Origin: Agarophyton chilense
Taxonomy: Eukaryota > Rhodophyta > Florideophyceae > Gracilariales > Gracilariaceae
Direction of reading: 5' to 3'
DNA: 64,000 bases
NCBI GenBank assembly: GCA_030374765.1
Contig: JARGXX010000138.1
Location: 62,001-126,000 of the forward strand
Shown here: one piece after another, positions 22,480-34,150 of the stretch
Layout of the letters: every line of letters begins with the position of its first letter
How positions within the stretch are numbered: the first letter of the stretch is position 1
Notes under the pieces: generated by a model
Told to the model about the DNA's origin: nothing
What the model saw: the letters and a program-made list of their open reading frames with translations, nothing else
The model's database searches: none
Program-made: the position numbers and the translations under genes

Positions 22480-24284
22480 TTGTGCCATGAAGCACTCGAG
22501 TTGGAGAGAATACTCCGTCGGGGGTGATAAAAGACTGTAGCGCTTGAAAGACTTCTTCCAGTGAGAATTGCCCATAAGCGTGAGACAGATCGAAGTTGGC
22601 GAAGGACTTCGAGCCAGTAAGCTTCTAAAGCTTTTGTTCGAGGTTTGCCATTGGATATTGTTGTTTGACGGTGAACTTGTTCGCCGGACGGAGGTCAAAA
22701 GTGAATCGGAATCGAGCTGTTCCCGGTTTCGGAACGATCAAAGGCGCGCTAGCCCAAGACGAAGTTGGATTGGCTTTAGCCATCCGGTGCGGATAAGATC
22801 GTCAACGAAAGTCTGTCGAAAGGTCCGGTGTTTCTGCGAGTGATTACGCAGTCCGACACGAATGGGTTTTGCCTGCGCGACCAGTTCAATTTTTGGGAAC
22901 CTGATGTTCGCCGGAGGACTGGTGGAGAGGGATACACGGAAGATGTCCATTTTTTCTCCCAGAATGCTATGAAGATCAATCAGATGCTTCGCTACCATAC
23001 CGTTTTCTTGCTGGGTTTGTACTATGCCTTTCAGAGCTGTTTCAATTTCCTCATGCTGGTCGCTGTCGACCGGGTCAAGCAGCGAAGGGTCTGGAAATGG
23101 ATCTTGTTCTTGACGAGCGACATGGTACTTCACTCTCGGAAGATGCGCGTCGATTGTTTGTTTTACTTACATACTAGCTGTAAGGCTAGAATCGTTGTGA
23201 ATCCTGAAGGCCGACAAACAGCTGGTAAACCCCTCCTCAGAGCTTACTGCGGGCTTTCAAACATCGAGCAGCCTGCCCCATTTAGAGAAAACCGATTATT
23301 GTCGAGCGATTTCTCCGTTTCCACGCGGAGATGGCTCAAAACGAGACAACCCATGAGCAGTTCTTCACACGCAAGGTCGTTGTCTGCAACCAAGTAGGTG
23401 ATGTTGAAAAGTACCAAACTGGCCAATGGGAGGTATAAGACTGTGCGCGGCGCGGTCCATGTGCGGGAGAATGCGAAACGCTGCGGCTCGGAACCCGACT
23501 TCAGTGCTACAGACAGATGTGTAGTCTTGATGGCCACTAGCTTGCCGATTCCCTTTAATGTCGCTTTCTCAGCGAGGGTGGGCCACACAATGCTGTCGTC
23601 GCTGCCATCGGTACACCTTCCAGTGCCGTCGAGAGATATTCTACCGTCCAACATAGTGATGACGCGAGATGAGAGTTCAGAGGTGGTGGGAAGTTGGAGT
23701 ATGTTGACTGTACCTTTGGCATCAGTCGTAGTCTGTCGCGTCTTTACCTTGTTCTTCTGACTGCGGGTCGATCTGAGCTGTCCATCAGCGGCTTTTTTCG
23801 CAACAAATTCGGCTTCGTATTCCCTCTTTTTCTCTTCTGAACACAGTTCGCATTTGTCAACCCAGTGAAGGGTGCCTTTCTTCCTACAAGGTGGGTGGGA
23901 GAATGGGGGGTTAGGTCTACTTCGTTCATGTGTTTTGCGATGGTCGTTGTTGGATCTGCCTGTTTCCGCGTTTACCTTGTGTCTGTCACATGATGTGTGC
24001 TTTCCGTCCCTTATGGGACGCAGAGTGGTACTGCATGAGACGGGAGCATTATAGACATCCTCGAAAGAATGTGAGACCTTAACGGCGTGTTGGAAAAACG
24101 CATTGAAGTCCTGCTCTAGCTCCATGTGGGAAAACTCCACGATTGATTCGAGCTTTATGAAAAGTGATTTCGGTCTTACTGCCTAGATGATGCATCTAAT
24201 TGCAGTCTTTAGCAGTGATGTCGTCACCCACTTAAGTCCATGCCGCCTCAGCAGCGACAAATAGGCTGCGAAAAGGTTCTCCGT
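22480..24284 (-). pseudogene. gag end, protease and RT start of the outer gypsy element (fossil)
   Basis: Read from 24284 downward: the capsid end; a Cys/His-rich stretch (CRKKGTLHWVDKCELC, near 23.9 kb) acting as a zinc knuckle; a Lys-rich linker; a retropepsin-like DGSDDSIVWPTLAEKA (near 23.6 kb); then the start of an RT near 22.9-22.5 kb. The order is typical of a gypsy gag-pol. Sequence identity to the neighbouring families is low. Confidence 0.5.
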
Positions 24285-24656
24285 TGTTGACCACCCACGA
24301 GCATACCTGGGATGCGTAGGTGCACCCCAAAGCAGGGTGCTGCGGAACTGGGACGAAATAGCGCAACTGCAGCCCAGAGTGGACTGTAGTCTGGATTGGG
24401 ATGCGGGCGTTTGGACTGCGTAGGACTTCGAAGTAGACAGCTGCTGGACGACAGCGACACCTAGGCAGCGCACGCATCATAGAAAACCTAGAAGCGCAAC
24501 CCACGAGCTGGTCCTGGAGCACCACAGACTACTATATAATAAAGAATACCAGACTCTGTCAAAGAGTCTGGAGGCATCCAACACAGCACGGAACTTCTCT
24601 CGGTGCCCAACCTTTTTTCTTCGCGTGCGACGAGCTCGAATCGCGACACGTCAACA
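24285..24656 (+). repeat. 5' LTR of the middle gypsy element
   Basis: Begins TGTTGAC and ends GTCAACA, forming short terminal inverted repeats. It contains TATATAA (24533-24539) overlapping AATAAA (24538-24543). A 9-bp-stem hairpin follows (24549-24571, ccagactct/agagtctgg). The partner is 40550-40921. Confidence 0.9.
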
Positions 24657-24706
24657 AAGCGCTTTGATTCTAAAAAGTACACTGTTTGCTTTTTGCGCAA
24701 AACGTG

Positions 24707-26712
24707 ATGTCGAAGTACGGAGTTGTGTCAACCATTTCGGCGCCTAGGCTGGAGAGTCCTACACAGCCGAACATGATCAAATTCGAAGTAGAGTATGCCG
24801 CGTATAAGGAATATATCGCTGACTTTAACCAGACTCGCGCTGCTGCAGATAACATTCAACCAGCCACGATTCGACAGTGCGTCAAGCCGGAAATCCTACA
24901 CAGGCTGTGCATCTTGGGAGAAATGGATGGCGCAAGCACAGTCGAAGACGCAACTGACAAAGTGGTGAAGAACTGGTTTAAAAATTGCCTCAAAGAAGCT
25001 TCGAAGGACCTAGCGCAACGCGTATTGCCATCATTTGATGCAGTGAAGTACCGAACATGTTCGATGGACCCAGGTGGAGCTGTTAGAGAATTTGTCGTGA
25101 ACATAGTCATTCATTTGGACAGAAACAATGCATCGGACGTCGTGAAAGATCAAAAAATCTGCAAGACGATCGTCCCTAAGCTGATTAATCGCGGTGAACC
25201 CGCCGAGCTACTTATTCGTCTACTGAACGAGAAGTCATACTGAACAGCCGCACAGAAGGCAAGAATATTTCATTTTATGAATCGCGCCAGCGCTCTTGCC
25301 GTCGGAGTACATAACGACGAAGCTGCACGAGCGCAGATAAAGAGAAGACACGAGCGCGACGGAGGAAACTTTTCGAAAAAGAGTGAACCCGAAGATATGG
25401 AGCGCAGTCACAAACGTTCGAAACGAGATTTATCAAACTCAGGACCATAGAAAACCGCCGTAGACGGTACTATGTGGACGGGGCCTTGCCTGAACAAGAA
25501 ATGCGGCAAGAAGCACCGAATCCGAAACTGCAGTATTACCTTCGCAGAAGAACGGAAGCAGCTCCTGCACGATTTCTTTGCAGAGAAGCGGGAGAAGAGG
25601 AGCATCAAAGTCACCCGTGTATCAATCCATTCGAGAAGTAATGGAAGGGACAACATTTCACTCGACGAACGAGTCGCAGCAGTCGCAATGGAAGACTCTG
25701 GCGCCGATTGCGGTGCTATATCAAGGGACTTGATGAAGCAAGTCAATGCGGGAATCAACCTGGAAGTCATCGATCTCCCTGAAACCATCGAACTCGAGAC
25801 CACTGTCGAGAGAACTGAAGAAGCCCCATTCGTGTTCAAATCAAAGCAGGAGGTGGCTATTTCGCTAGTTCTATCCCTGCCCAGGACCAAGATACCCATA
25901 CTTCTGCATGGAGTAGAGTTCTTCATTACGGATCAGAGTATGAAAGAGGTGATTCTTGGACACCCCCTGCTCAGTGCAATAGGATTCAACCTAGACGACC
26001 ACCTCGAGAAGGTCAGCCCGGCAACCGACGATATGCGTATCAGCCGCGTCGGTGTACCTACAGAGAAAAGTAACTACAGTGGTGTATCCTATAGAGACAC
26101 AGAGGACGACCCAATTGAACCTTCGGAACACCTCACGGCTGGATTTGGAATCGACGACCCCACTGAAATCGATAAAGCCCTCGCTTCCCTGGAAGAGGAA
26201 GCCCGGAAGAACGGGATGAGTTATGAGGGACTTCGCGAGGTGAAGAGAATACTATGCGATTATCGCTCAATTTTCCGCATAAAGCTCGGTCCCGATCCAA
26301 CCGCCAAAAGTGTCCCCATTGGAAATCGAACTGCGTCCTGGAGCCAAACCAATCCGCTGCTGTCAGAGCCGGTACGCGCAGAATCAGCGATTTTCATCAG
26401 TCACATGATCAATCAGCTGGAAAAAATCGGCGCAGTGTATAGGAACCTAGCAGCCAAGTAGACAAGTCCCGCCCTGACTGTACCAAAGCCCGGGACTGAC
26501 AAACTGCGCTTCACAGTCCACCTCCACTCCGTAAACTCCAAGACCATACCCATGCAGTCTGCAATGTCACATCTCCATTCAAAGTTACAGGAGTGCGGAG
26601 GCTCGAAAATGTTCGCCAACATCGATTTCTGCCACGGATATTGGCAGTTCGCACTATCTCCTGACTCGCAGGAACTCATGTCTATGCACACACCACTGGG
26701 CGTATATTTGCC
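24707..26712 (+). pseudogene. gag, protease and first part of RT of the middle gypsy element
   Basis: The ATG at 24707 follows the 5' LTR by 50 bp and starts a gag of a family also seen at 40922-41352 and 46083-46802. A zinc-knuckle-like CLNKKCGKKHRIRNC lies at 25487-25531, a retropepsin signature DSGADCGAIS near 25.70 kb, and an RT start near 26.3-26.7 kb (NIDFCHGYWQFALS). The coding region is then interrupted by the inner element. It has a few breaks and otherwise looks well preserved. Confidence 0.65.
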
Positions 26713-26717
26713 GCGAC
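26713..26717 (+). repeat. target-site duplication, left copy
   Basis: gcgac, identical to 37947-37951, directly flanking the LTRs of the inner element. Confidence 0.85.
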
Positions 26718-27351
26718 CGTCGTATAGTGGCAGAAGGTCTGACCTTTGAGGTTGTCAATATACTACACTGACCCTGTAGGTGATGGATGCGAGGGATCAT
26801 CGGCCATGCAGCTCCGGGCGAGCTACGATCTAGGTGTTGTCAGCCACGTGTAGTGTTGACATGTACCTTCTGGTTGAGTAATTGTTAGTACTTGTAATTG
26901 TAATTATATATTTTTTAGTACAGTAGTGGAGTGGCCACCTGGCACTGTAGCCCGTGCTGGCCCGGTCTCGGACACTAGGTCAGAGACCGTGCCTTGCTGG
27001 CACCTCCCGGGTGAGCTGGAGAGTGCAGTCCACTACATATAGGGAACTGCCCCTCCCCCATCCTAATCTGATAAAGACAGGCACCACTTGGGTCGTGACT
27101 ATACCTTTTGGTTCATCGTTTCTCAACCAACACACAGGCTTTCCCGCGCGTCGACGCCTACCATCGTTCACCTACACGGTATAGGCTAGTTGCCCCGCCG
27201 TTTGCCCCTGCGGGGTTTCACGGTGCCCTGTTACAATCGAGGTTTACTACGTCTACATTCTAAGGTTGAGCGTCATCATGCTCCCTACGGTTGAGCGTCA
27301 CTAGGCTCCCGAGACAAGACAGTAGCATACCCCAGAGGTGATTGTACGACA
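26718..27351 (+). repeat. 5' LTR of inner gypsy element A
   Basis: 634 bp, ending TACGACA; its start is one base away from the TGTCGTA seen in the other copies. A candidate primer-binding region starting TGGTCTCCCG lies 3 bp past the end (27355). Partners: 37313-37946 and, inverted, 53474-54107. Confidence 0.93.
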
Positions 27352-27497
27352 TTTTGGTCTCCCGACTTAGGAAGTTTGTTTAGGTTTCGTCGTACATTCA
27401 CAGTTCACACGAGATTCCGAGAAGGATTGGACGCTCGTACTTCTATTTAGTTTCAGGAAATCCCCAAAGCAATACAGGATACCACTATTGGTCACAA

Positions 27498-29430
27498 ATG
27501 GAACGACCTAAAAGAAGTACGAGTGGTGCGAGCGCCCCGCCAAGCCATAAAGGTCTTAAAGGAGCCCCATCGGCTCAATCGATTCCGGAAAACCCCGAGG
27601 AGCTGCTCCGGCACCCTCGGGACAAAACCGTAAAGGTACATGGTCCTCCGCCTATGACAACGGAACCTCAAAGGGAAGTACCAATTGAGGTTGCAGCGGA
27701 GGAGCTATGGCCTCAGCTCGAATAGCGAGCGAAAGTGCTCGTCACTCTCGCGGTCGAGGATGCATTAACCTTAAGGGAGAAGTCGGATACCCGGATGGTT
27801 CTGCCCTCAATGGACGTCGATGCATTTACCCGTATTGTGGTTGACCGAGCAGCTCAAGACCTGTCGGACAGGATACCGGAAATGGTGAAACAGTATATCT
27901 TTACAGATGCTAGGGAGCATGTTTATCGCGCTGTGCAGGACCTTTGGGTTTCCGAGGGATTCGCAGGATCCCGACCTACACAGGGGAACATCGCAAAGCG
28001 CATACCACAAGGGTTCCAAATGGGTCATTCCACCCATTCCAAACACTTACCTACTGATAGTGAGTACCTACCAGGTCCAAGGCTGAGTCAAGAGGTCCCG
28101 GGGAAGGTAGATCCTCAAGACATTTATGTGCAACCAATTACTGGTTTCGTTCAAAAGGATACCCATGGAGGTGGTCCCAAGGACGATTCGTCTGACTCGT
28201 TGGATGTGCGACGAAGAAACCGAAAAGGGAAGAAGTGGAGGACGAAGAGGGGAAAGAATCGAGAGGATGATTCAGACCCCAACTCGTCAGACTCCAGTTA
28301 CCATACGAGTTCATCGTCGGATGATGACCGTAAAGGTAAGAAGAAGAAGAAACCGAACAGGTCAACGAAGAAGTCGTCGAAAAAGAACCGAAAGCGTAAA
28401 AAGCGATATAATGAGTCGCCCGACTCTGAGACGGACACCGAAATGGACCTGGAGGTGCCCCAGCCGTTGAACGATATGTTCACCAAAGCGGTTGATTACA
28501 GGACTTATCGGTTGATCAAAAAGTCTTCTGAATATACCCAAGAGGTTGCTCAGAAGATTACTAAACACCACAAGAAGCTCAGCTTACAAATGGGTGACAC
28601 AACCTTCACAGGTACGGATCCTATTGCGGTGATTGAGTTTCTACAGAAGTTCAAGATTGCATGTGACCGAAATGGGTTTTCCGAGGGCGCTGCTATGTGG
28701 CTATTTCAGTTTCACCTGAAAGGACAAGCATACTATTTGCTGCAGGGTAGGCTCCGCGGCAGTACCTTAGCGATGGATGAGGATGGCACAGAGATGTTGG
28801 AGTCATACCCATAAGTGGTCAATTTCTTTTTGGAAACATACGCCACCGATGAGGTTATACAAGAGGCTCATTCGGAAGTTCTCGCCTACCATCAAAGGTC
28901 TTGGCAAACCGAATCGAAGTTTTCGCTCGCGCTGTGGAATCTGGCAACCCGCTGTGGTAATGTGTTCACTACCTCTCGGTTAAAGTCGCTATTCGCCGAC
29001 AATGTCGACGAAGCGATCCGTTCCCAGGTACGCAACTACCTGGCCACTAACTGAAAGGTAGACTACAATGGGCAGGCTCGATACTCCCAGGGCCTTGGTG
29101 ATACCCTTCGGCTGGGAAAGAGACCAGCTGTGCCTCCAACCTCGAAGGATAAAACGAAATGGTTGGTCTTCGAAATTGAAGATACCACAACCTCAGAGGG
29201 TAGATCGCACTTCGAAGTACCTACAGGGACCGCTATCCACTCGGTAGCGACCCAGGGGCGATTCTCGAAACCTTCGACGGTAGGAAATTGGTCGTCAACG
29301 CCTACACCAAACTCGGTACAATCGCCGCAAAGTTCGGTGAGCTCGCATAGGATGCAGGGAGCGAGCTCCCATAACTTGCCACCCACATCCCACGCCACTC
29401 TTCCTACCAACCAGGTTCGAAGCCCCCATC
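27498..29430 (+). pseudogene. gag of element A (fossil)
   Basis: The reading starts with MERPKRSTSGASAPPSHK and continues through a capsid-like core near 28.6 kb (GTDPIAVIEFLQKFKIA). It contains a very charged Asp/Ser- then Lys/Arg-rich segment (28.19-28.41 kb) that could act in nucleic-acid binding or nuclear entry. It is followed by the zinc knuckle. Broken in a few places. Copy B has the same layout on the other strand. Confidence 0.65.
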
Positions 29431-29467
29431 AATGGTAACGCGAGACACCCAAACTGGAGGCCTCGTT

Positions 29468-29509
29468 TGCTGGTTCTGTCTCGCGACAGACCATTTGGCA
29501 AACAATTGC
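29468..29509 (+). other. gag zinc knuckle of element A
   Basis: CWFCLATDHLANNC, a perfect C-x2-C-x4-H-x4-C nucleocapsid knuckle. It is also present in copy B at 61858-61899. Confidence 0.85.
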
Positions 29510-29839
29510 GCTCACTTACCTCCAGGGATGAGAGACCAGTGGATTCAGGCTCGCATGCAGAATCACCAACGCCTCTATGGGTCTTCAACGCAAGCACCAA
29601 ATAGGTTCCAACCCCGTACACCGGTACAGGTCAAGACCATCGAGGAAACACCAAGCTTGGACTCAACCACTCCCGTACAGGAGGAAAACACCGAACGGTT
29701 GGCGTAATGGCCGAACCCAACCTGCAATCGGAAGGCCAATCGATACCCAGAACCTTGAAGGTGGAAGAGAACACGTCACAACCAGGTCCGGTTTGTCATA
29801 TGAAGTACAACAACTATGAAGTATGTGCTTCAATGTGTT

Positions 29840-31400
29840 TATCCGATCGCATTGTGGTTCCGGTCATCTGTGCGCTGGATACGGGGGCCGGCCCAAACGT
29901 CCTGAACTCCCGCGTCATACCTGAGGCGGTACTTCGAAACTTGAACCGACCTCCCGATAACCCGCTGGTAGATGCAAATGAGCGCCGATTAAACCTTCGA
30001 GTTATGCTCACCACTGTGGTGCAGCTCGGACACCTCAAGGTAAAACTTCAATTCTTTGTTGTCGACCGTTTACCAACAGACTTTCTACTAGGTACGAACT
30101 TCATTGACAGACATGTCAAAGCAATCCTTCCTGGTTCCCGTACCGTCGCACTACGTCAGGGGGGACGAATTGCCATTTTAGGTACTACGTAAACCAAACG
30201 GGGATGGTTCGTCAAACCGAAAAAACCGATATCCACCGAAACGGTCTCCAACAAAGTGCGCATTGCCAAACAGGTTGTTATCCCGCCAATGCACCAAATA
30301 TTGGTACCGGTGTCGTATGCGACCCCCGGGCTGGTCATACTACAAAACCATCCGAAGTTAGCACATCGACACCTCACCTTGATTGCCGACGGGATTGTCG
30401 ACAACATCCCAAATCAACCCTTTAAGGTGTGTCTCAGCAACTTCAGCAGTCACGACGTGAGTTGCCGAAAAATACCAATGTTGGTATCGCACTACCGGCA
30501 CCACAAAAGGTCTTCACCGTAACTCACATTGATCTCGGCGAGATCGCCTTCGATAAGGAAGGGGGGTGCGTAAATGCGTCCACAACCACAAAGGTATCGA
30601 TAAACACCCACTTGGAATCAAAACTAACCGATAAGGCATCGATAGACAAAGAAAAGGAACCTGACCCTGAGAGGAAATGGCAAGATACAGTCCAGATCGG
30701 TGAAAAAAATGGCCAACTGTGGGGCCGTATTATTGACCTTCTCAAGGAGTTCGAAACCATGTGGTCAGGCCACCTGGGCCAAATTAAGGCCACACAGCAT
30801 CGCATCGAGCTCCTCCCTGACTCGAAGCCGATTTATCAGCAAGCAAACCGTGCAGGTCCGAAGGCGAGAGAAGTAGAACTCAAAGAAGTGGAGCGAATGC
30901 TTCAAGAAGGTGTAATTGAACCAGCCAACTCAGATTGGGCTAGTCCCGTGGTTCTGGTTCAGAAGAAAGGCGATAACCGTATGAGGATCTGTGTGGACTA
31001 TAGAAGGCTCAATAGCGTGACCATCAGGGATTCGTACCCGATACCTAGAATGGATGAGTGCATTGACTCCTTGATAGATGCGCAGATATTTACCACGTTG
31101 GATGCCAACTGTGGTTACTGGCAGGTACCCGTAGGTGAGGAAGATCGAGAAAAAACGACCTTCACGTGCCATGCAGGTTTTTTACGCTTCGCGCGGATGC
31201 CTTTCGGGTCGCGCAATGCTCCAGCCACCTTTCAAAGGGCGCTGTACATCATCCTTTCGAAGGTTAAAAGGACAACCGCCTTGGTATACATCGATGATGT
31301 AATCATCTACTCCAGATCGGTAGAAGAGCATTTTGCTCACGTGCGCACCGTACTAACCCTCCTAGCTGAGGCGGGGTGACGCTGAAGCTGCGCAAATGCG
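29840..31400 (+). pseudogene. protease and RT of element A (fossil)
   Basis: Retropepsin signature ALDTGAG near 29875 with LLGTNFI further on. Then the RT: VIEPANSDWASPVVLV, RICVDYRRLNSV, YPIPRMDECID, the NAPATFQRAL segment and the catalytic YIDD near 31287. These are hallmark Ty3/gypsy motifs in the right order. It is broken. Confidence 0.8.
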
Positions 31401-31498
31401 TCTTCTTTAACAGAACGGTTGAATACCTGGGCCATATCATAGGCCCTGGTACCCTATAGGTTGCGCCGAGCAACATTGGAGCCGTACAGGATGTCAAG

Positions 31499-32100
31499 GT
31501 GCCACGATCCCAGACAGATGTACGATCCTTTATAGGTTTATGCAACGTCTATCGTCGCTTCGTCAAGGGATTCGCAAAAATAGCGGCTCCCCTAAACAAG
31601 AAGCTCCAGAAAGGTGAACCGGAACGGTTTGAGAATCTATCGAAAGACGAAATGGATACCTTTGAGGAATTGAAACGAGCGCTGTTGTCGCCGCCAATCT
31701 TAGCGTTAACGAAGACAGGTCTACCGAACACGCTGGATACAGATGCATCCCATGCGCAAATTGGATGTTGTCTCATGCAGGAGCAGCACAACGGAGACAA
31801 ATTACCAATAGGATACTGGAGCCGCGCTATGAATGCGGCGAAGCACAACTACAAGGTAACCGAGAAGGAATGTCTAGCAGTAGTGTGGAGCGTTTTGATG
31901 CTCCGTCCATACCTTTATGGTAGGCGCTTTACGTTGCGCACGTACCACGACGCCTTAAGGTGGATCCTCGGACTCGCAGATGCGTCTGGTAGACTTGCCT
32001 GTTGGAGGTTGAGACTGTCGGAGTTTGAATACGACGTATAGTACCGTCCAGGTATCAAGCACAACATAGCCGACGCTATATCACGCTTAAACACCTCAGG
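31499..32100 (+). pseudogene. RNase H region of element A (fossil)
   Basis: The RT connection (FIGLCNVYRRFVKGFAKIAA) leads into RNase H: LDTDASHAQIGCCL, YWSRAMNAAKHNYKVTEKE and CLAVVWSVLMLRPYLYG. These include the catalytic Asp and Glu regions of gypsy RNase H. It is broken. Confidence 0.75.
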
Positions 32101-32365
32101 GTTAGAGACAGAACCGGTGGACGATGATATACCTTGCTTATTGGTGTCATCAAACCAAAATGGTACCGGCGAACACCTAGAAGGGTGTTGGGACTTACGT
32201 GAAGAAGGTGCTTTGTGGAACACCGAGATGGCCACGCAGATACTGACCCAAGAGGAAACGAACGTCATGCCCGTAACCCGAGAGGAATTTCTACGAGAAG
32301 AGGCCCAGGATGCGTACTGCAGAACCCTGGCTGACCAAATTGGGTTCAAATGATCACCGTTCGAT

Positions 32366-33990
32366 GTGGACCACAATGGGTACATCGTGAGAAGGTCAAC
32401 CTTGGATGGTAGCCTTCAAAAGGTGGTTCCGAAGGCACTGCGCCCGAGAGTCTTGTATCTCGAACACTACCCGCGACAATCGGGACACCCCGGTGCCACC
32501 AGGATGTATTACACTTTGAGGCAACGGTTCCATTTGCTTCAGATGGCCCATGATGTCTATACCTTTGTAGGTTCATGCGAATCTTGTGTTCATACCCGCG
32601 GTGGTATTCGAAAGCATCGAAAGTACCTCAGGTTGTTTCCAGCGGCGGGTCCACTGGAATTTGTTGCGATAGACCTTCTAGGACCACTTCCCAAAACCAA
32701 GAATGGGTATCAGCACATCTAGTGATCACAGACAGGTTCTCGAAGCTCACGAGAGCGATGCCTTTAAATGAGACGAAGTCAACCACGCTGGCGATTGCGT
32801 TCCTCAACAATTGGATCTACCCGTATGGTGCACCACTGTACCTACTTACCGATAATGTTTTAAACTTGGCATCGAAGTTCTTCGAAGCGGTCGGTAACCT
32901 CTTGGGTATCAAGCATTATTTCACTACTGCCTACCACCCGCAGACGAACGGACAGGTCGAGCGCTTTAACCACACATTGGTATCAAGGCTACGACACTTT
33001 ACGGAAGAGCACCAAACTGGGTGGGATGAACTGGTGCGACTGCTCACCTACTCCTATGACCTTCAGGTACACCGGTCAACGCAGACCACTCCCTTTGATT
33101 TGGTCTTTTCGCGACACCCCCCAGGTATTGTAGTGCAGGGAGATCATACCAACAGCACTGCAGCGGGCGCACTGACCCCTGCCCAGGTCAAGCGGAATAC
33201 CCTTGTGAGGTTGACGAGGGCTCTCAAACATGCAGAGAGCCGCCTCACTGCAGCCCAGAAACGCTACAAGGCCGACTACGACCGTAGGGTAACAAAAGTG
33301 GTCTCTGTATCTTCGGGACAATATGTTTATATAGATAACCCACCTTCAGGTAAAAGACCACGACCGGTTGATGAAGCAGACGACGAAGCCACTGACAGAG
33401 ATATCAATTCTAAGCTTCTACCCAAATCAATGGGGCATTATGAGGTATTGAACGCATCAGACCACACCGTTACGGTTGACCAAAATGGAATACCGAATAC
33501 GATATCAATTGACCGTGTTACGGTAGCACCTGAAACGGTTCAACAACGCATTGAGGGGGGCACCTCAGCCCGAAAGTCAAGAGTGGTAGCTCTGCGCACT
33601 CGACCCTCGGAGGACCCCACCCCAGTTGAGGTGAATGATGAACTACAACGGGATGATCTGGATTACAACCCTCTAACAGGGACGGAAATGGAATCTCACA
33701 CGGTAACAGCGGGAGCTCCCGACCCGGCTCTTACACACGAAGCTCCAAACTCTGAAGACATGAACCCTCGAGGTAGCGTTCTTCCGAAAGATCAGGACCA
33801 AACCTCAGAGGAATTTCCCGTAGACCGTTTGGTGGGCCACACGCGAACCTACGATGGTCTGAAGTACACCATCAGGTGGTACTGCTGGGGCCCAGAAGTA
33901 TACACCCTCGAACCAAGAGCCGCAATACCCCCACACTTCCGTATCAGGTATTGGCGCCGTCGCAAGGAGCCGATGCCTGCAGACGGCTAA
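32366..33990 (+). pseudogene. integrase and chromodomain-like end of element A (fossil)
   Basis: An H-H-C-C zinc-binding module (GHPGATRMYYTLRQRF, then CESC) is followed by the DDE core (AIDLLGPLPKTKNGYQH, then LLTD, then YHPQTNGQVERFNHTL). A basic linker follows, then a chromodomain-like end at about 33.82-33.95 kb (VDRLVGHTRTYDGLKYTIRW). Chromodomains at integrase ends are known in chromoviruses, where they can steer insertion to particular chromatin. Pol ends at 33990. It is broken near the start of the core. Confidence 0.8.
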
Positions 33991-34150
33991 CGATAGACCT
34001 TGGTGGTACTCAGGCCTAAGGAAGGGGGAGAAAAGACGTCGTTTTCCGCAGAAGGTTGACGCATATGCGTGTCGGATTACCTACAATGGAGGACACGAAA
34101 GAACAACCAAATGTAACAGTAGAGGAGACAAGAAGAGATAACAATTTACT

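Noticed and set aside
24280-24284. A clean target-site duplication for the middle gypsy element
   Set aside because: The flanking 5-mers agree at only three of five positions, so I do not claim it, although age could explain the differences.
28190-28440. A nuclear host protein with a Lys/Arg-Ser-rich tract
   Set aside because: It lies inside the gag of element A and recurs in copy B at the same place.
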